NCBI GenBank assembly: GCA_024698585.1
Contig: JAILRB010000041.1
Location: 1 to 46,341, forward strand
DNA: 46,341 nt
Source: Eubacterium sp.
GTDB lineage: Bacteria; Bacillota; Clostridia; Lachnospirales; Lachnospiraceae
Direction: 5' to 3'
A program made the position numbers and the translations under genes. This document shows positions 8,112 through 16,671 of this stretch, piece by piece (position 1 is the stretch's first letter; every line of letters starts with the position of its first letter). The notes beneath the pieces were generated by a model that saw only the letters and a list, made by a program, of their open reading frames with translations, searched no databases and was not told the DNA's origin.

Positions 8112-8909
8112 ATGGCAAATATCACAATTGGAAACTATTATCCGGAAAATTCAATAATACATCGTTTGGATCCCAGAGTGAAATTATTTGCAACACTGGT
8201 TTGGATTGTTTTGTTGTTCGTCACAAATAGCTTTTTAGGATACGCGGTTTGGACCATTTATCTGCTTACGGTAGTCCTGTTGGCGAAAATTCCTTTTTCA
8301 AAACTGCTGAAAGGTCTTCGAGGGATTCTTTTTATCATGTTGTTTAGCGTGATTGTGAATGTGCTGATGACGAAGGGACAGGTTATATTCTCGGTGGGAA
8401 TCTTGTCTGTTACAAGGGAAGGGCTGAGGAGAGGAGCCTTTTTGGCACTACGACTCATATACCTTGTTTTAGGAACCTCTATTATGACGTTGACAACTAC
8501 GCCCAATGACTTGGCGGACGGAATGGAAAAAGGATTAGGTTTTTTAAAAGTGCTAAAAATTCCGGTCCATGAAATTGCAATGATTATTGCACTGGCACTA
8601 CGGTTTATTCCGATTCTTATGGAGGAAGCGGAAAAAATCAAGAAGGCCCAGATGTCCAGAGGGGCAGATTTTGAAACCGGTAATGTCTTTCGAAGAGCAA
8701 AGAGTCTGGTTCCGATTTTGGTCCCGTTGTTTATATCGGCAATGCGACGTGCGCTGGATTTGGCAACGGCAATGGAAGCACGTTGTTACCGCGGTGGTGA
8801 GAGAACAAAGATGAAACCGTTAAAGTATCAAATGCGGGATGGCGTTGCATATGGAGTTCAGTTGGTTTTGATTCTGATGGTTGTTGGAATCAGATTCCTG
8901 AAAATATAG
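8112..8909 (+). CDS. ecfT: Energy-coupling factor transporter transmembrane protein
   Basis: A 265-residue integral membrane scaffold with about five or six hydrophobic segments. The two coupling-helix motifs that touch the ATPases are visible as AQMSRGAD and AMEARCYRGG, variants of the Ala-Arg-Gly signature. It joins substrate-binding S-components to EcfA1/A2. AGGAGAGG lies just before the ATG, 16 bp after ecfA2. Confidence 0.95.
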   Translation: MANITIGNYYPENSIIHRLDPRVKLFATLVWIVLLFVTNSFLGYAVWTIYLLTVVLLAKIPFSKLLKGLRGILFIMLFSVIVNVLMTKGQVIFSVGILSVTREGLRRGAFLALRLIYLVLGTSIMTLTTTPNDLADGMEKGLGFLKVLKIPVHEIAMIIALALRFIPILMEEAEKIKKAQMSRGADFETGNVFRRAKSLVPILVPLFISAMRRALDLATAMEARCYRGGERTKMKPLKYQMRDGVAYGVQLVLILMVVGIRFLKI

Positions 8910-8925
8910 TAAAAATGGAGATAAT

Positions 8926-9672
8926 ATGAAACGAATCAGATTATTAATATCCTATGATGGAACAAATTATTGTGGGTGGCAGGTACAAATCAACGGAATA
9001 ACTGTTGAGGAAGTTATTAATAAGGCGTTGACGGATTTGTTAGGAGAACCGATTGAGGTAATTGGTGCCAGTCGTACCGATTCCGGTGTTCATGCGGTGG
9101 GCAATGTGGCAGTGTTTGACTCTGAAACAAGAATTCCGGCTGAGAAGATTTCCTTTGCCTTAAATCAAAGACTGCCTAATGACATCCGAATTCAAAAATC
9201 CGATGAAGTTCCCTTGGACTGGCATCCGAGATTTCAGAATAGTGTAAAAACCTATGAATATCAAATTTTGAATCGTCGTTTTCCAGACCCGCTGAAGCGG
9301 CTATATACCCATTTTGTGTATATGCCTTTGGATGCGGAAAAAATGAAACAGGCAGCAGCATACCTTGTGGGAGAACATGATTTCGCCAGCTTTTGTTCTG
9401 CTGGAAGTCAGGTGCAATCTACAGTAAGAACGGTATATACACTTGACGTAAAACGCGTGGATGATGTAATATCAATTTGTATCAGTGGAAACGGATTTTT
9501 GTACAATATGGTCCGGATTATTGTTGGAACACTTTTAAAAGTGGGGTTGGGCGTTTATCCACCGGAGCATATGAAGGAAATATTGGAAGCGAAAGATCGT
9601 TACGCGGCAGGGCCGAAGGCGCCGGCATGCGGGTTGGCATTGGTGAAAATTGAGTATGAAGGAGAAGAGTAG
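8926..9672 (+). CDS. truA: tRNA pseudouridine(38-40) synthase
   Basis: A 248-residue enzyme converting uridine 38-40 of tRNA anticodon arms to pseudouridine. The catalytic aspartate is Asp52 in the diagnostic GASRTDSGVHA motif. Further family blocks include FNxRL-type FALNQRLP and the C-terminal FLYNMVRIIVG. It lies 16 bp after ecfT in the usual ecfT-truA arrangement. rplM and rpsI, which often come next in Firmicutes, are absent here. Confidence 0.97.
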   Translation: MKRIRLLISYDGTNYCGWQVQINGITVEEVINKALTDLLGEPIEVIGASRTDSGVHAVGNVAVFDSETRIPAEKISFALNQRLPNDIRIQKSDEVPLDWHPRFQNSVKTYEYQILNRRFPDPLKRLYTHFVYMPLDAEKMKQAAAYLVGEHDFASFCSAGSQVQSTVRTVYTLDVKRVDDVISICISGNGFLYNMVRIIVGTLLKVGLGVYPPEHMKEILEAKDRYAAGPKAPACGLALVKIEYEGEE

Positions 9673-10347
9673 ATGAACGAAAGACAGGAAAACATGAAGA
9701 AACAAAGTGGTACTGCAGAGAATGAAAGAAGACGATTCACAAAAATATCAAAAAAATCAATTGCGTGTCTTCTTAGTGTTGTATTATTAATGGGAAGTGT
9801 TTTTAGTGGTTGTACAAATTTGTTGTATACGAAACCATACAAACCGGGTAGTGTAAAGGATAATATGTACGAAAATAAATTTTTCCATGTTCGCTTTCAG
9901 TGTCCGGAAGGGTATACTATGACTTTCTCGGAAGTTCCACAGGATGAAGCAAATGATATGATAAAGGGAAATCTGGGAGGAAATGGATCGTTCCAGGAAT
10001 TGAAAGTGGAATCCACCAGCAACGGAAACTATATGTACGTGACAATCGTTAGAGGAAAAGTGGATGTGACTTCTTCTTCCGGAAGGGAAAGAATTGAAGA
10101 GATGGCGCAGCAGATGGTATCAAGTGTTCCGGGCGTAGGTTATGATTTAGGAGAACCATATCAGGATACGTTGGGCGGAGAAAACTTTGACGCCTTAGAT
10201 TTTGAAATTAATGTGCAGGGCTATACGGCCAGATCGAATTTCTATGTAAAATATCAAAATGGTTATTCTATGTTTATTATGTTCTATGGATTTGAAGATT
10301 ATTTTGGGGAACTGTTTGAAGGCTTTGTGCCGTATGAAGAAAGTTAG
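9673..10347 (+). CDS. Putative lipoprotein, function unknown
   Basis: A 224-residue exported protein starting on the base after the truA stop. A basic N-terminal stretch leads to a hydrophobic segment (about 30-45) and a lipobox-like FSGC, with Cys47 as the likely lipidated residue. A second ATG at residue 8 (9694) could be the true start; the unusually long basic region before the hydrophobic core favours it. The rest is a small mixed alpha/beta domain with no motif I recognise. Translation is probably coupled to truA, and a strong terminator follows. Confidence 0.7.
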   Translation: MNERQENMKKQSGTAENERRRFTKISKKSIACLLSVVLLMGSVFSGCTNLLYTKPYKPGSVKDNMYENKFFHVRFQCPEGYTMTFSEVPQDEANDMIKGNLGGNGSFQELKVESTSNGNYMYVTIVRGKVDVTSSSGRERIEEMAQQMVSSVPGVGYDLGEPYQDTLGGENFDALDFEINVQGYTARSNFYVKYQNGYSMFIMFYGFEDYFGELFEGFVPYEES

Positions 10348-10359
10348 TGAAAACAATCG

Positions 10360-10391
10360 AACCGACAGGAAATTTACCTGTCGGTTTTTTT
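10360..10391 (+). terminator. Terminator of the ecf-truA-lipoprotein operon
   Basis: Stem AACCGACAGG / CCTGTCGGTT with a seven-base loop and a T-run. The stop codon of the convergent - strand gene (10374-10376) lies within the loop. Confidence 0.88.
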
Positions 10392-11024
10392 ATGGGATAA
10401 AATATAATCCGATGTATAGAGCAGGGTGTTAATGGTTAGCATGATGATAGAAATATAAAAAATATATTTGCAAAAATACAAGGGACCTAATCGTTCATAA
10501 TCAAGAAAAAAGTAAGGGTATTTTTCCACTTTCTCAAAAGTGGTTTCCGGATTGAAATTACAGCGGCTTAAAAAACAGAGTAAGTAAAAAATCGGGAAAG
10601 ACATCCATTGAAAAATGTAGCCTCTGCGTAACTGCCCTTTGGGAACAAAAAGAAACCAATCCGTTACAAAAAGTACAGGGACGATGTAATGACCAAAAAG
10701 GTCCATTGCCGGAATGCTGAAAATTCCCTGGGTTTTCAAAGGGTACTTATTTACCGATTCGCAAAAGTGGTAAATATAGGCAGTGGATAAAATGGCAGAA
10801 GTTGCCATTCCGTGAAAAAAGAGATAGACAGGTTTGGAAAAATCCTTGTGGGTCCATTCTTTGATTACCAGAACGGACATCATAATAAAACAGAAAATGT
10901 TGCTTTGGACGGTAAAGTAACTAAATTCCGTGAAATTAAAATAAGCATCGTCGATTTTGAAATGTAATACAATGCTGATTCCGCATACGAGCAGCAGAAA
11001 CAGACGAAAAAGTAATCTTTTCAT
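10374..11024 (-). CDS. Pr6Pr family multi-spanning membrane protein
   Basis: A 216-residue protein with about six membrane segments. The HYIVPVLFVTDWFLF stretch matches the conserved His...Pro...Asp-Trp pattern of the Pr6Pr group (FAR-17a/AIG1-like fold), whose eukaryotic relatives are threonine hydrolases for certain lipids; the bacterial role is unknown. The start at 11024 (MKRLLFRLFLL) has GGGGGA just upstream and gives a clean first membrane helix. A longer frame up to 11132 would add a hydrophilic tail without a binding site. It is a single gene convergent with the truA operon. Confidence 0.7.
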   Translation of the reverse strand: MKRLLFRLFLLLVCGISIVLHFKIDDAYFNFTEFSYFTVQSNIFCFIMMSVLVIKEWTHKDFSKPVYLFFHGMATSAILSTAYIYHFCESVNKYPLKTQGIFSIPAMDLFGHYIVPVLFVTDWFLFVPKGQLRRGYIFQWMSFPIFYLLCFLSRCNFNPETTFEKVEKYPYFFLDYERLGPLYFCKYIFYISIIMLTINTLLYTSDYILSHKKTDR

Positions 11025-11148
11025 GGCATCCCCCGCAATTAGTATGTGCAAAAATATTGTTTTCAAACGAGAAGAAGGGGGATTATTTTCCCGCGCAAGA
11101 GAGGTATCCGTTTTATAAAAACTTAGGTACAAATTGTTGTGGGAACTG

Positions 11149-11177
11149 TTGAAGAACTGCGCTATATGTTGTATAAT
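11149..11177 (+). promoter_or_regulatory. Promoter of the GNAT-topoisomerase gene run
   Basis: TTGAAG (11149-11154), exactly 17 bp, then consensus TATAAT (11172-11177), 43 bp before the GNAT start codon. It is one of the best sigma-A-type promoters in the window. Confidence 0.75.
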
Positions 11178-11220
11178 GTATTAGTTAAAATAGCCTTAAA
11201 AAGAGAAAAGGAAAGACAAA

Positions 11221-11643
11221 ATGCTTTTTTTGAAAGAAAATGATTTAGATGTTGAGACATATTTGCAATTGCGGTCTGCTGTCAATTGGGTTTCCTTAGA
11301 CCCGGTACAAGCAGAAAGGGCATTGAATCGTAGCCTATATATTGTTACAGTTTATGATGAGGATAAGGCTGTTGGAATGGGACGTCTTGTAGGGGACGGA
11401 GCAGTAATTAGTTACATTCAGGATTTGATTGTGGTTCCTGAATATCAAGGGAAGAAAATCGGAAGCAAAATCATTGACCGATTGATTTCCCGTGCCGAGG
11501 AATTGAGGATGCCGGGAACGGTGATGATGTTGGATTTGATGTGTGCCAAGGGGCGAGAACAGTTTTACGAAAAGCATGGGTTTATCGCTCGTCCGACAGA
11601 TACGCTGGGACCGGGAATGATTCAGTATTTGAAAGATAAGTAG
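11221..11643 (+). CDS. GNAT family N-acetyltransferase
   Basis: A 140-residue single-domain GNAT enzyme. The acetyl-CoA pyrophosphate loop is EYQGKKIGSKI (about residues 77-87), preceded by the beta-4 strand DLIVVP; the C-terminal YEKHGF is also typical of the fold. The substrate cannot be told. It is the first gene behind a strong promoter, with a histidine phosphatase 8 bp downstream. Confidence 0.85.
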   Translation: MLFLKENDLDVETYLQLRSAVNWVSLDPVQAERALNRSLYIVTVYDEDKAVGMGRLVGDGAVISYIQDLIVVPEYQGKKIGSKIIDRLISRAEELRMPGTVMMLDLMCAKGREQFYEKHGFIARPTDTLGPGMIQYLKDK

Positions 11644-11651
11644 AGGATGAT

Positions 11652-12326
11652 ATGAATATCTATTTGATTCGCCATGGAAGGCAAAACAGTAAACTTTGTA
11701 ATGTGGATGTGGAACTGTCGCCGGAAGGAAGAGAACAGGCACATCTGACAGGAAAACGTCTGGAAAATTACGGGATTGAAGCAGTCTATTCCAGTAATCT
11801 GCTAAGAGCAGTGGAAACGGCGGATATCATTAATGGCTATGTGAAAAAGCCACGATTTTATGATGACCGTTTACGGGAAGCAGAGTTTGGTGAGATGACC
11901 GGCTTGGAAAATTCTGTGTTAAAGGAACGATATAAGGAATTTCTGGAAAAACGTGCCACAATGACAGAAGACATCCCCTATCCGGGGGGCGGAGAAAACA
12001 GTGCAATGGTTTTTGCCAGAGCAAAGGAAGTGCTGGATGAAATCGCACAGCAGGATTACGAAAATGTATGTATTGTGACCCACGGCGGTTGGATTCGTGC
12101 ATTGCTTACAGGACTTGCGGGAGCTCCTTCGGCAAAGTGGCTGTCTTTTGGAAGACAATTAGAAAATTGCAGTATTACAGAAATACTATACGATAAAGAT
12201 ATGGAGACATATCATATTGAGCGCTTAAATGATTATGCGCATTTTGAAAATGAAGACAGATTGCTGAGAAAACATTTTGGAAATGGTTTCTTTTCGCAAA
12301 ACAGTGAGGTAAACAATGGCAAATAG
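11652..12326 (+). CDS. Histidine phosphatase family protein
   Basis: A 224-residue member of the phosphoglycerate-mutase-like superfamily. It has the RHG catalytic motif (YLIRHGRQ, phosphohistidine about residue 8), the arginine of LRAVETA, the acid/base glutamate region (REAEFGEMTG) and the second catalytic histidine in VTHGGWIRA. The substrate is unknown; relatives act on sugar phosphates, nucleotides or alpha-ribazole phosphate. The 3' end overlaps the topoisomerase B subunit start by 11 bases, suggesting coupled translation. Confidence 0.88.
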   Translation: MNIYLIRHGRQNSKLCNVDVELSPEGREQAHLTGKRLENYGIEAVYSSNLLRAVETADIINGYVKKPRFYDDRLREAEFGEMTGLENSVLKERYKEFLEKRATMTEDIPYPGGGENSAMVFARAKEVLDEIAQQDYENVCIVTHGGWIRALLTGLAGAPSAKWLSFGRQLENCSITEILYDKDMETYHIERLNDYAHFENEDRLLRKHFGNGFFSQNSEVNNGK

Positions 12327-14223
12327 TTATGATGGTAATAGTATAGCGGTCCTGGAGGGATTGGATCCCGTTCGAAAGAGACCGGGAATGTATATTGGAA
12401 GTGTTGGGACTAAGGGACTAAATCATTTGATTTATGAAATTGTGGACAACTCCGTGGATGAACATTTGGCCGGACATTGTTCCGAAATCAAGGTGACATT
12501 GGAAAAGGACGGTTCTGCAACGATTGAAGATAATGGTCGAGGAATTCCGGTGGACATTAACGAGCAGGTTGGAAGACCGGCGGTGGAAGTCGTATTCACA
12601 ACATTGCATGCCGGAGGTAAGTTCGGCGACGGAAACTATAAGATTTCCGGTGGTTTACACGGTGTTGGTTCTTCCGTAGTAAATGCATTGTCTCTTTGGT
12701 TAGAGGTGGATGTAAAAAGAGACGGGAAAATTTACAATCAGAGATATGAGCAGGGAAAGATTTGTTACGACTTAAAGGAAGTCGGAAAATGCAGAAAATC
12801 CGACACCGGAACAAAGGTCCGATTCTTTCCGGATGGAGAAATCTTTGAAAAGATTTACTTTAAGGCAGATGCCATTAAGAGTCGTCTCCACGAAACGGCA
12901 TATCTGAATCCGAACCTGACCATTCATTTTGAAAATAAGCGTGTTGGGGAAGAAGAATCAAAAACATACCATGAAGAAAACGGTATCAAGGCTTACATTG
13001 AAGACATGAATAAAGGAAAAGAAGCCGTTACCGATATTATTTACTTTAAGAAAGAACAGGAAAATATCGAGGTGGAAGTGGCATTTCAGTATATCAATGA
13101 GTTTACTGAAAATATTTCCGGATTCTGTAACAATATTTACACTCAGGAAGGTGGAACCCATATTACAGGATTTAAGACGGTTCTGACAACCACCATTAAT
13201 CAGTATGCCCGTGAGTTAGGGAACTTAAAGGAAAAAGATGCGAACTTTACGGGAGCAGATGTGCGAAACGGATTGGTTGCCGTAGTTGCAGTAAAGCATC
13301 CGGATCCTCGTTTCGAAGGTCAGACAAAAACAAAACTGGACAATCCGGACGCAGACCGAATCACAAAGTCTGTGGCAGGAGAACAGTTGACCTTGTTCTT
13401 TGATAAAAATCTGGAAACCTTAAAGAATGTAATTGAATGTGCGGAAAAATCCGCAAAGATTCGTAAGGCAGAAGCCAGAACGAAAACAAATATGCTGACT
13501 AAGAGCAAGTTCTCTATTGACAGCAATGGAAAACTGGCAAACTGTGAAAGCAGAAAACCGGAAGAATGTGAAATCTTCATCGTGGAAGGAGATTCTGCCG
13601 GGGGTTCGGCAAAGACTGCCAGAAACAGAAAGACTCAGGCAATTATGCCAATTCGAGGAAAAATCTTAAACGTGGAAAAGGCATCCATGGACAAGGTATT
13701 AGCCAATGCGGAAATCAAGACCATGATCAATGCCTTTGGATGTGGTTTTTCGGAAGGATATGGAAATGACTTTGACATTGAAAAACTAAAGTTTGATAAG
13801 ATTATTCTGATGACCGATGCGGACGTGGACGGTGCTCACATTGATACGTTGTTATTGACGTTTTTCTATCGCTTTATGCCGGAACTGATTAGTACCGGAC
13901 ACATTTATATTGCAACCCCACCGCTTTATAAGGTGGTACCGAAAAAAGGAGAAGGGGAATATTTGTATGACGATAAGGCATTGGAAAAATACCGAAAGAC
14001 CCATACAGGATTCACACTTCAGAGATACAAAGGATTAGGGGAAATGGATCCGGAACAGTTATGGGAAACAACCCTGAATCCGAAAACAAGAATTTTAAAA
14101 CAGGTTGAAATCGAAGATGCAAGAATGGCATCGGAAGTTACCAGCATGCTGATGGGGAGCGAAGTTGCCCCACGTCGTGAGTTCATTTACAACCACGCGA
14201 CAGATGCAGAATTAGATGTATAA
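12316..14223 (+). CDS. Type IIA DNA topoisomerase B subunit (GyrB/ParE type)
   Basis: A 635-residue ATPase subunit. The GHKL site is visible (EIVDNSVDE with the Mg-binding Asn, DNGRGIP, GLHGVGSSVVNAL). The Toprim domain has EGDSAGGSA and the metal-binding TDADVDGAHI, and the tail ends in the usual RREFI block. The gene lies next to an A subunit but with no dnaA, dnaN or recF nearby, so it is probably the second type II pair of these bacteria (topoisomerase IV-like) rather than the origin-proximal gyrB. Sequence alone does not settle gyrase versus topoisomerase IV. Confidence 0.92.
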   Translation: MANSYDGNSIAVLEGLDPVRKRPGMYIGSVGTKGLNHLIYEIVDNSVDEHLAGHCSEIKVTLEKDGSATIEDNGRGIPVDINEQVGRPAVEVVFTTLHAGGKFGDGNYKISGGLHGVGSSVVNALSLWLEVDVKRDGKIYNQRYEQGKICYDLKEVGKCRKSDTGTKVRFFPDGEIFEKIYFKADAIKSRLHETAYLNPNLTIHFENKRVGEEESKTYHEENGIKAYIEDMNKGKEAVTDIIYFKKEQENIEVEVAFQYINEFTENISGFCNNIYTQEGGTHITGFKTVLTTTINQYARELGNLKEKDANFTGADVRNGLVAVVAVKHPDPRFEGQTKTKLDNPDADRITKSVAGEQLTLFFDKNLETLKNVIECAEKSAKIRKAEARTKTNMLTKSKFSIDSNGKLANCESRKPEECEIFIVEGDSAGGSAKTARNRKTQAIMPIRGKILNVEKASMDKVLANAEIKTMINAFGCGFSEGYGNDFDIEKLKFDKIILMTDADVDGAHIDTLLLTFFYRFMPELISTGHIYIATPPLYKVVPKKGEGEYLYDDKALEKYRKTHTGFTLQRYKGLGEMDPEQLWETTLNPKTRILKQVEIEDARMASEVTSMLMGSEVAPRREFIYNHATDAELDV

Positions 14224-14264
14224 AAAAGATTTCTCGAAATGAGAATATCGGAGGTTAGAAATAG

Positions 14265-16664
14265 ATGGCGGAACAAATCATTAAAACCGAATATTCGGAA
14301 GTGATGCAGAAAAGTTATATTGACTATGCCATGAGTGTTATCTGTGCAAGAGCATTGCCGGATGCAAGAGATGGATTGAAACCGGTTCAGAGACGTGTAC
14401 TTTATGCCATGGACCAGTTACATTTAAGTCATGATAAGCCACATCGTAAATCAGCCCGTGTGGTTGGAGATACGATGGGTAAATATCATCCACATGGTGA
14501 TAGCTCAATTTATGAAACTCTGGTAGTTATGGCACAGGAGTTTAAAAAAGGAATGGCCCTAGTGGACGGACACGGAAACTTTGGTTCCATTGAAGGGGAT
14601 GGCGCCGCAGCAATGCGTTACACGGAAGCCAGACTGAAGAAATTTACCGAAGATGTCTATTTGGCAGATTTGGACAAGGATGTTGTGGATTTTGTGCCCA
14701 ACTTTGATGAGACGGAAAAAGAACCGGAAGTATTGCCGGTACGTGTACCGAACCTTTTGGTAAACGGTGCAGAAGGAATCGCCGTTGGTATGGCCACCAG
14801 TATCCCAACCCATAACTTGGGAGAAGTCATGGATGCGGTCATTGCTTATATGGACAATGAAAATATCACCACTCAGGAATTGATGGAAATTATGCCCGGC
14901 CCGGATTTTCCTACCGGAGGCATTGTAGCAAATAAATCGGATTTGCCGGAGATTTACGAAACCGGTTCCGGAAAAATCAAGTTACGTGGGAAATTGGTTT
15001 TCGAAAAAGGAAAGAGCCGTGAAAAGGATCGTCTGGTTGTAACGGAAATTCCGTATACCATGATTGGTTCCGGAATCGGAAAGTTCTTATCGGATGTGGT
15101 TGACCTGGTTGAGACTAAGAAGACTACCGATATTGTAGATATTTCCAATGCCTCTGATAAGGACGGAATGCGTATTGTTCTGGAATTGAAAAAAGGTGCT
15201 GACATTGAAAAATTGAAAAACATGCTGTATAAGAAAACCAAGCTGGAAGATACCTTTGGGGTGAATATGCTTGCTATTGCTGACGGTAGACCGGAAGTCA
15301 TGGGACTGAAGAGCATCATTAAATATTATGTGGATTATCAGTATGATCTAGCGCAGAGAAAATATACCACATTGCTTAGCAAGGCAATGGACCAGAAGGA
15401 AGTTAAGGAAGGTTTAATTAAGGCAACGAATATCATTGATCTGATTATTGAAGTTATCCGTGGCTCCCAGACCCAGAAGCAGGCAAAGAACTGCCTGATG
15501 ACCGGGGATACTACCGATATCAAGTTTAAAAATCCGGAATCAGAAATTCTTGCTGGAAATCTGAACTTCACAGAACGTCAGGCTCAGGCCATTTTGGAAT
15601 TACGTCTGGCAAAATTGATTGGTCTTGAAATTCTGGCATTGCAGAAGGAATATGAAGAATTGACTGCAAAGATTGCTGAGTACGAAGAGATTCTTAACAG
15701 TAGAAGAGCTATGACCAAGGCAATCAAGAAAGATTTGCAGAAAATCAAGAAAGAATATGCAGTACCAAGAAAGACATTAATCGAAGACGGGAAAGAAGCT
15801 GTCTTCGATGAAAATGCCTTTGTGGAACAGGAATATGTTTTTGTTCAGGATAAATATGGATATGCGAAGATGTTGGAAACATCGACTTTCGATCGTAACA
15901 TCGATTCCGTGACCAGCGAGAACAAATACTATTTCAATTGCATGAATACTGATACTATTTGTATTTTCACTGATAATGGAAACATGCATCAGATTAAGGC
16001 ACAGAAAATTCCGGTGAAAAAAGTCCGTGAAAAAGGGGTGCCGATTGACAACCTTGGAAATTACAGTTCCGAAGGAGAAGGAATTATTGCATTGTTCAGT
16101 GGTTCTATGATGAAGGATAAAAAGTTATTATTCACAACGAAAAAGGGAATGATAAAGCTGGTAGATGGAAGTGAGTTCGAGACAAACCGAAAGACCATGC
16201 TGGCAACAAAACTGGGACCGGATGATGAATTGGTATCCGTAAAGATTACGAGGGTATCGAACAAAGAAGCAGAAGTTCCGGAAGAGATGGATTTACCGGT
16301 AATGCTCTCCGGCGGTTCCGATGACTTTGAACCATTGGATTTCGAACAGATGGAATTTGGAACCATGGATATGGTAGAAGAAGTTCAGGAACAGGATGCC
16401 GGATTGCAGTATACGAGAGAAATCCTGGTGCTTCAGACAGATGGAGGAATTTTCCTTCGATTCCCAATCAAGGAAATACCGGAACAGAAAAAAGGAACAT
16501 TGGGAGTACGTGGCATAAAATTAAATCCGGATGATTTTGTATCCAATGTGTATCTTCTTGATACAGGGGACAATGAAGTGGTAGAATGTAATGGAAAACA
16601 GGTGGAATTACGGAAATTAAAAATAGGGAAACGAGGAACAAAAGGTGTAAAAGTACGAAAGTAG
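14265..16664 (+). CDS. Type IIA DNA topoisomerase A subunit (GyrA/ParC type)
   Basis: A 799-residue DNA-cleaving subunit. The winged-helix region has KSARVVGDTMGKYHPHGDSSIYET, and the catalytic tyrosine lies in AAMRYTEAR. In the quinolone region, the serine equivalent to GyrA Ser83 is present and the residue equivalent to Asp87 is Glu, as in ParC. No canonical Q-R-R-G-G-K-G GyrA box is seen at the start of the C-terminal beta-pinwheel. A loose variant (GKRGTKG) sits at the extreme C-terminus. It follows the B subunit by 41 bp. Its breakage-reunion domain reads like GyrA while the tail reads like topoisomerase IV. Confidence 0.92.
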   Translation: MAEQIIKTEYSEVMQKSYIDYAMSVICARALPDARDGLKPVQRRVLYAMDQLHLSHDKPHRKSARVVGDTMGKYHPHGDSSIYETLVVMAQEFKKGMALVDGHGNFGSIEGDGAAAMRYTEARLKKFTEDVYLADLDKDVVDFVPNFDETEKEPEVLPVRVPNLLVNGAEGIAVGMATSIPTHNLGEVMDAVIAYMDNENITTQELMEIMPGPDFPTGGIVANKSDLPEIYETGSGKIKLRGKLVFEKGKSREKDRLVVTEIPYTMIGSGIGKFLSDVVDLVETKKTTDIVDISNASDKDGMRIVLELKKGADIEKLKNMLYKKTKLEDTFGVNMLAIADGRPEVMGLKSIIKYYVDYQYDLAQRKYTTLLSKAMDQKEVKEGLIKATNIIDLIIEVIRGSQTQKQAKNCLMTGDTTDIKFKNPESEILAGNLNFTERQAQAILELRLAKLIGLEILALQKEYEELTAKIAEYEEILNSRRAMTKAIKKDLQKIKKEYAVPRKTLIEDGKEAVFDENAFVEQEYVFVQDKYGYAKMLETSTFDRNIDSVTSENKYYFNCMNTDTICIFTDNGNMHQIKAQKIPVKKVREKGVPIDNLGNYSSEGEGIIALFSGSMMKDKKLLFTTKKGMIKLVDGSEFETNRKTMLATKLGPDDELVSVKITRVSNKEAEVPEEMDLPVMLSGGSDDFEPLDFEQMEFGTMDMVEEVQEQDAGLQYTREILVLQTDGGIFLRFPIKEIPEQKKGTLGVRGIKLNPDDFVSNVYLLDTGDNEVVECNGKQVELRKLKIGKRGTKGVKVRK

Positions 16665-16671
16665 TGGTTTT

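Noticed and set aside
11039-11066. TTGAAA-16 bp-TACTAA on the - strand as promoter of the Pr6Pr gene
   Set aside because: The predicted transcript would start inside or right at the ribosome binding site, leaving almost no leader.
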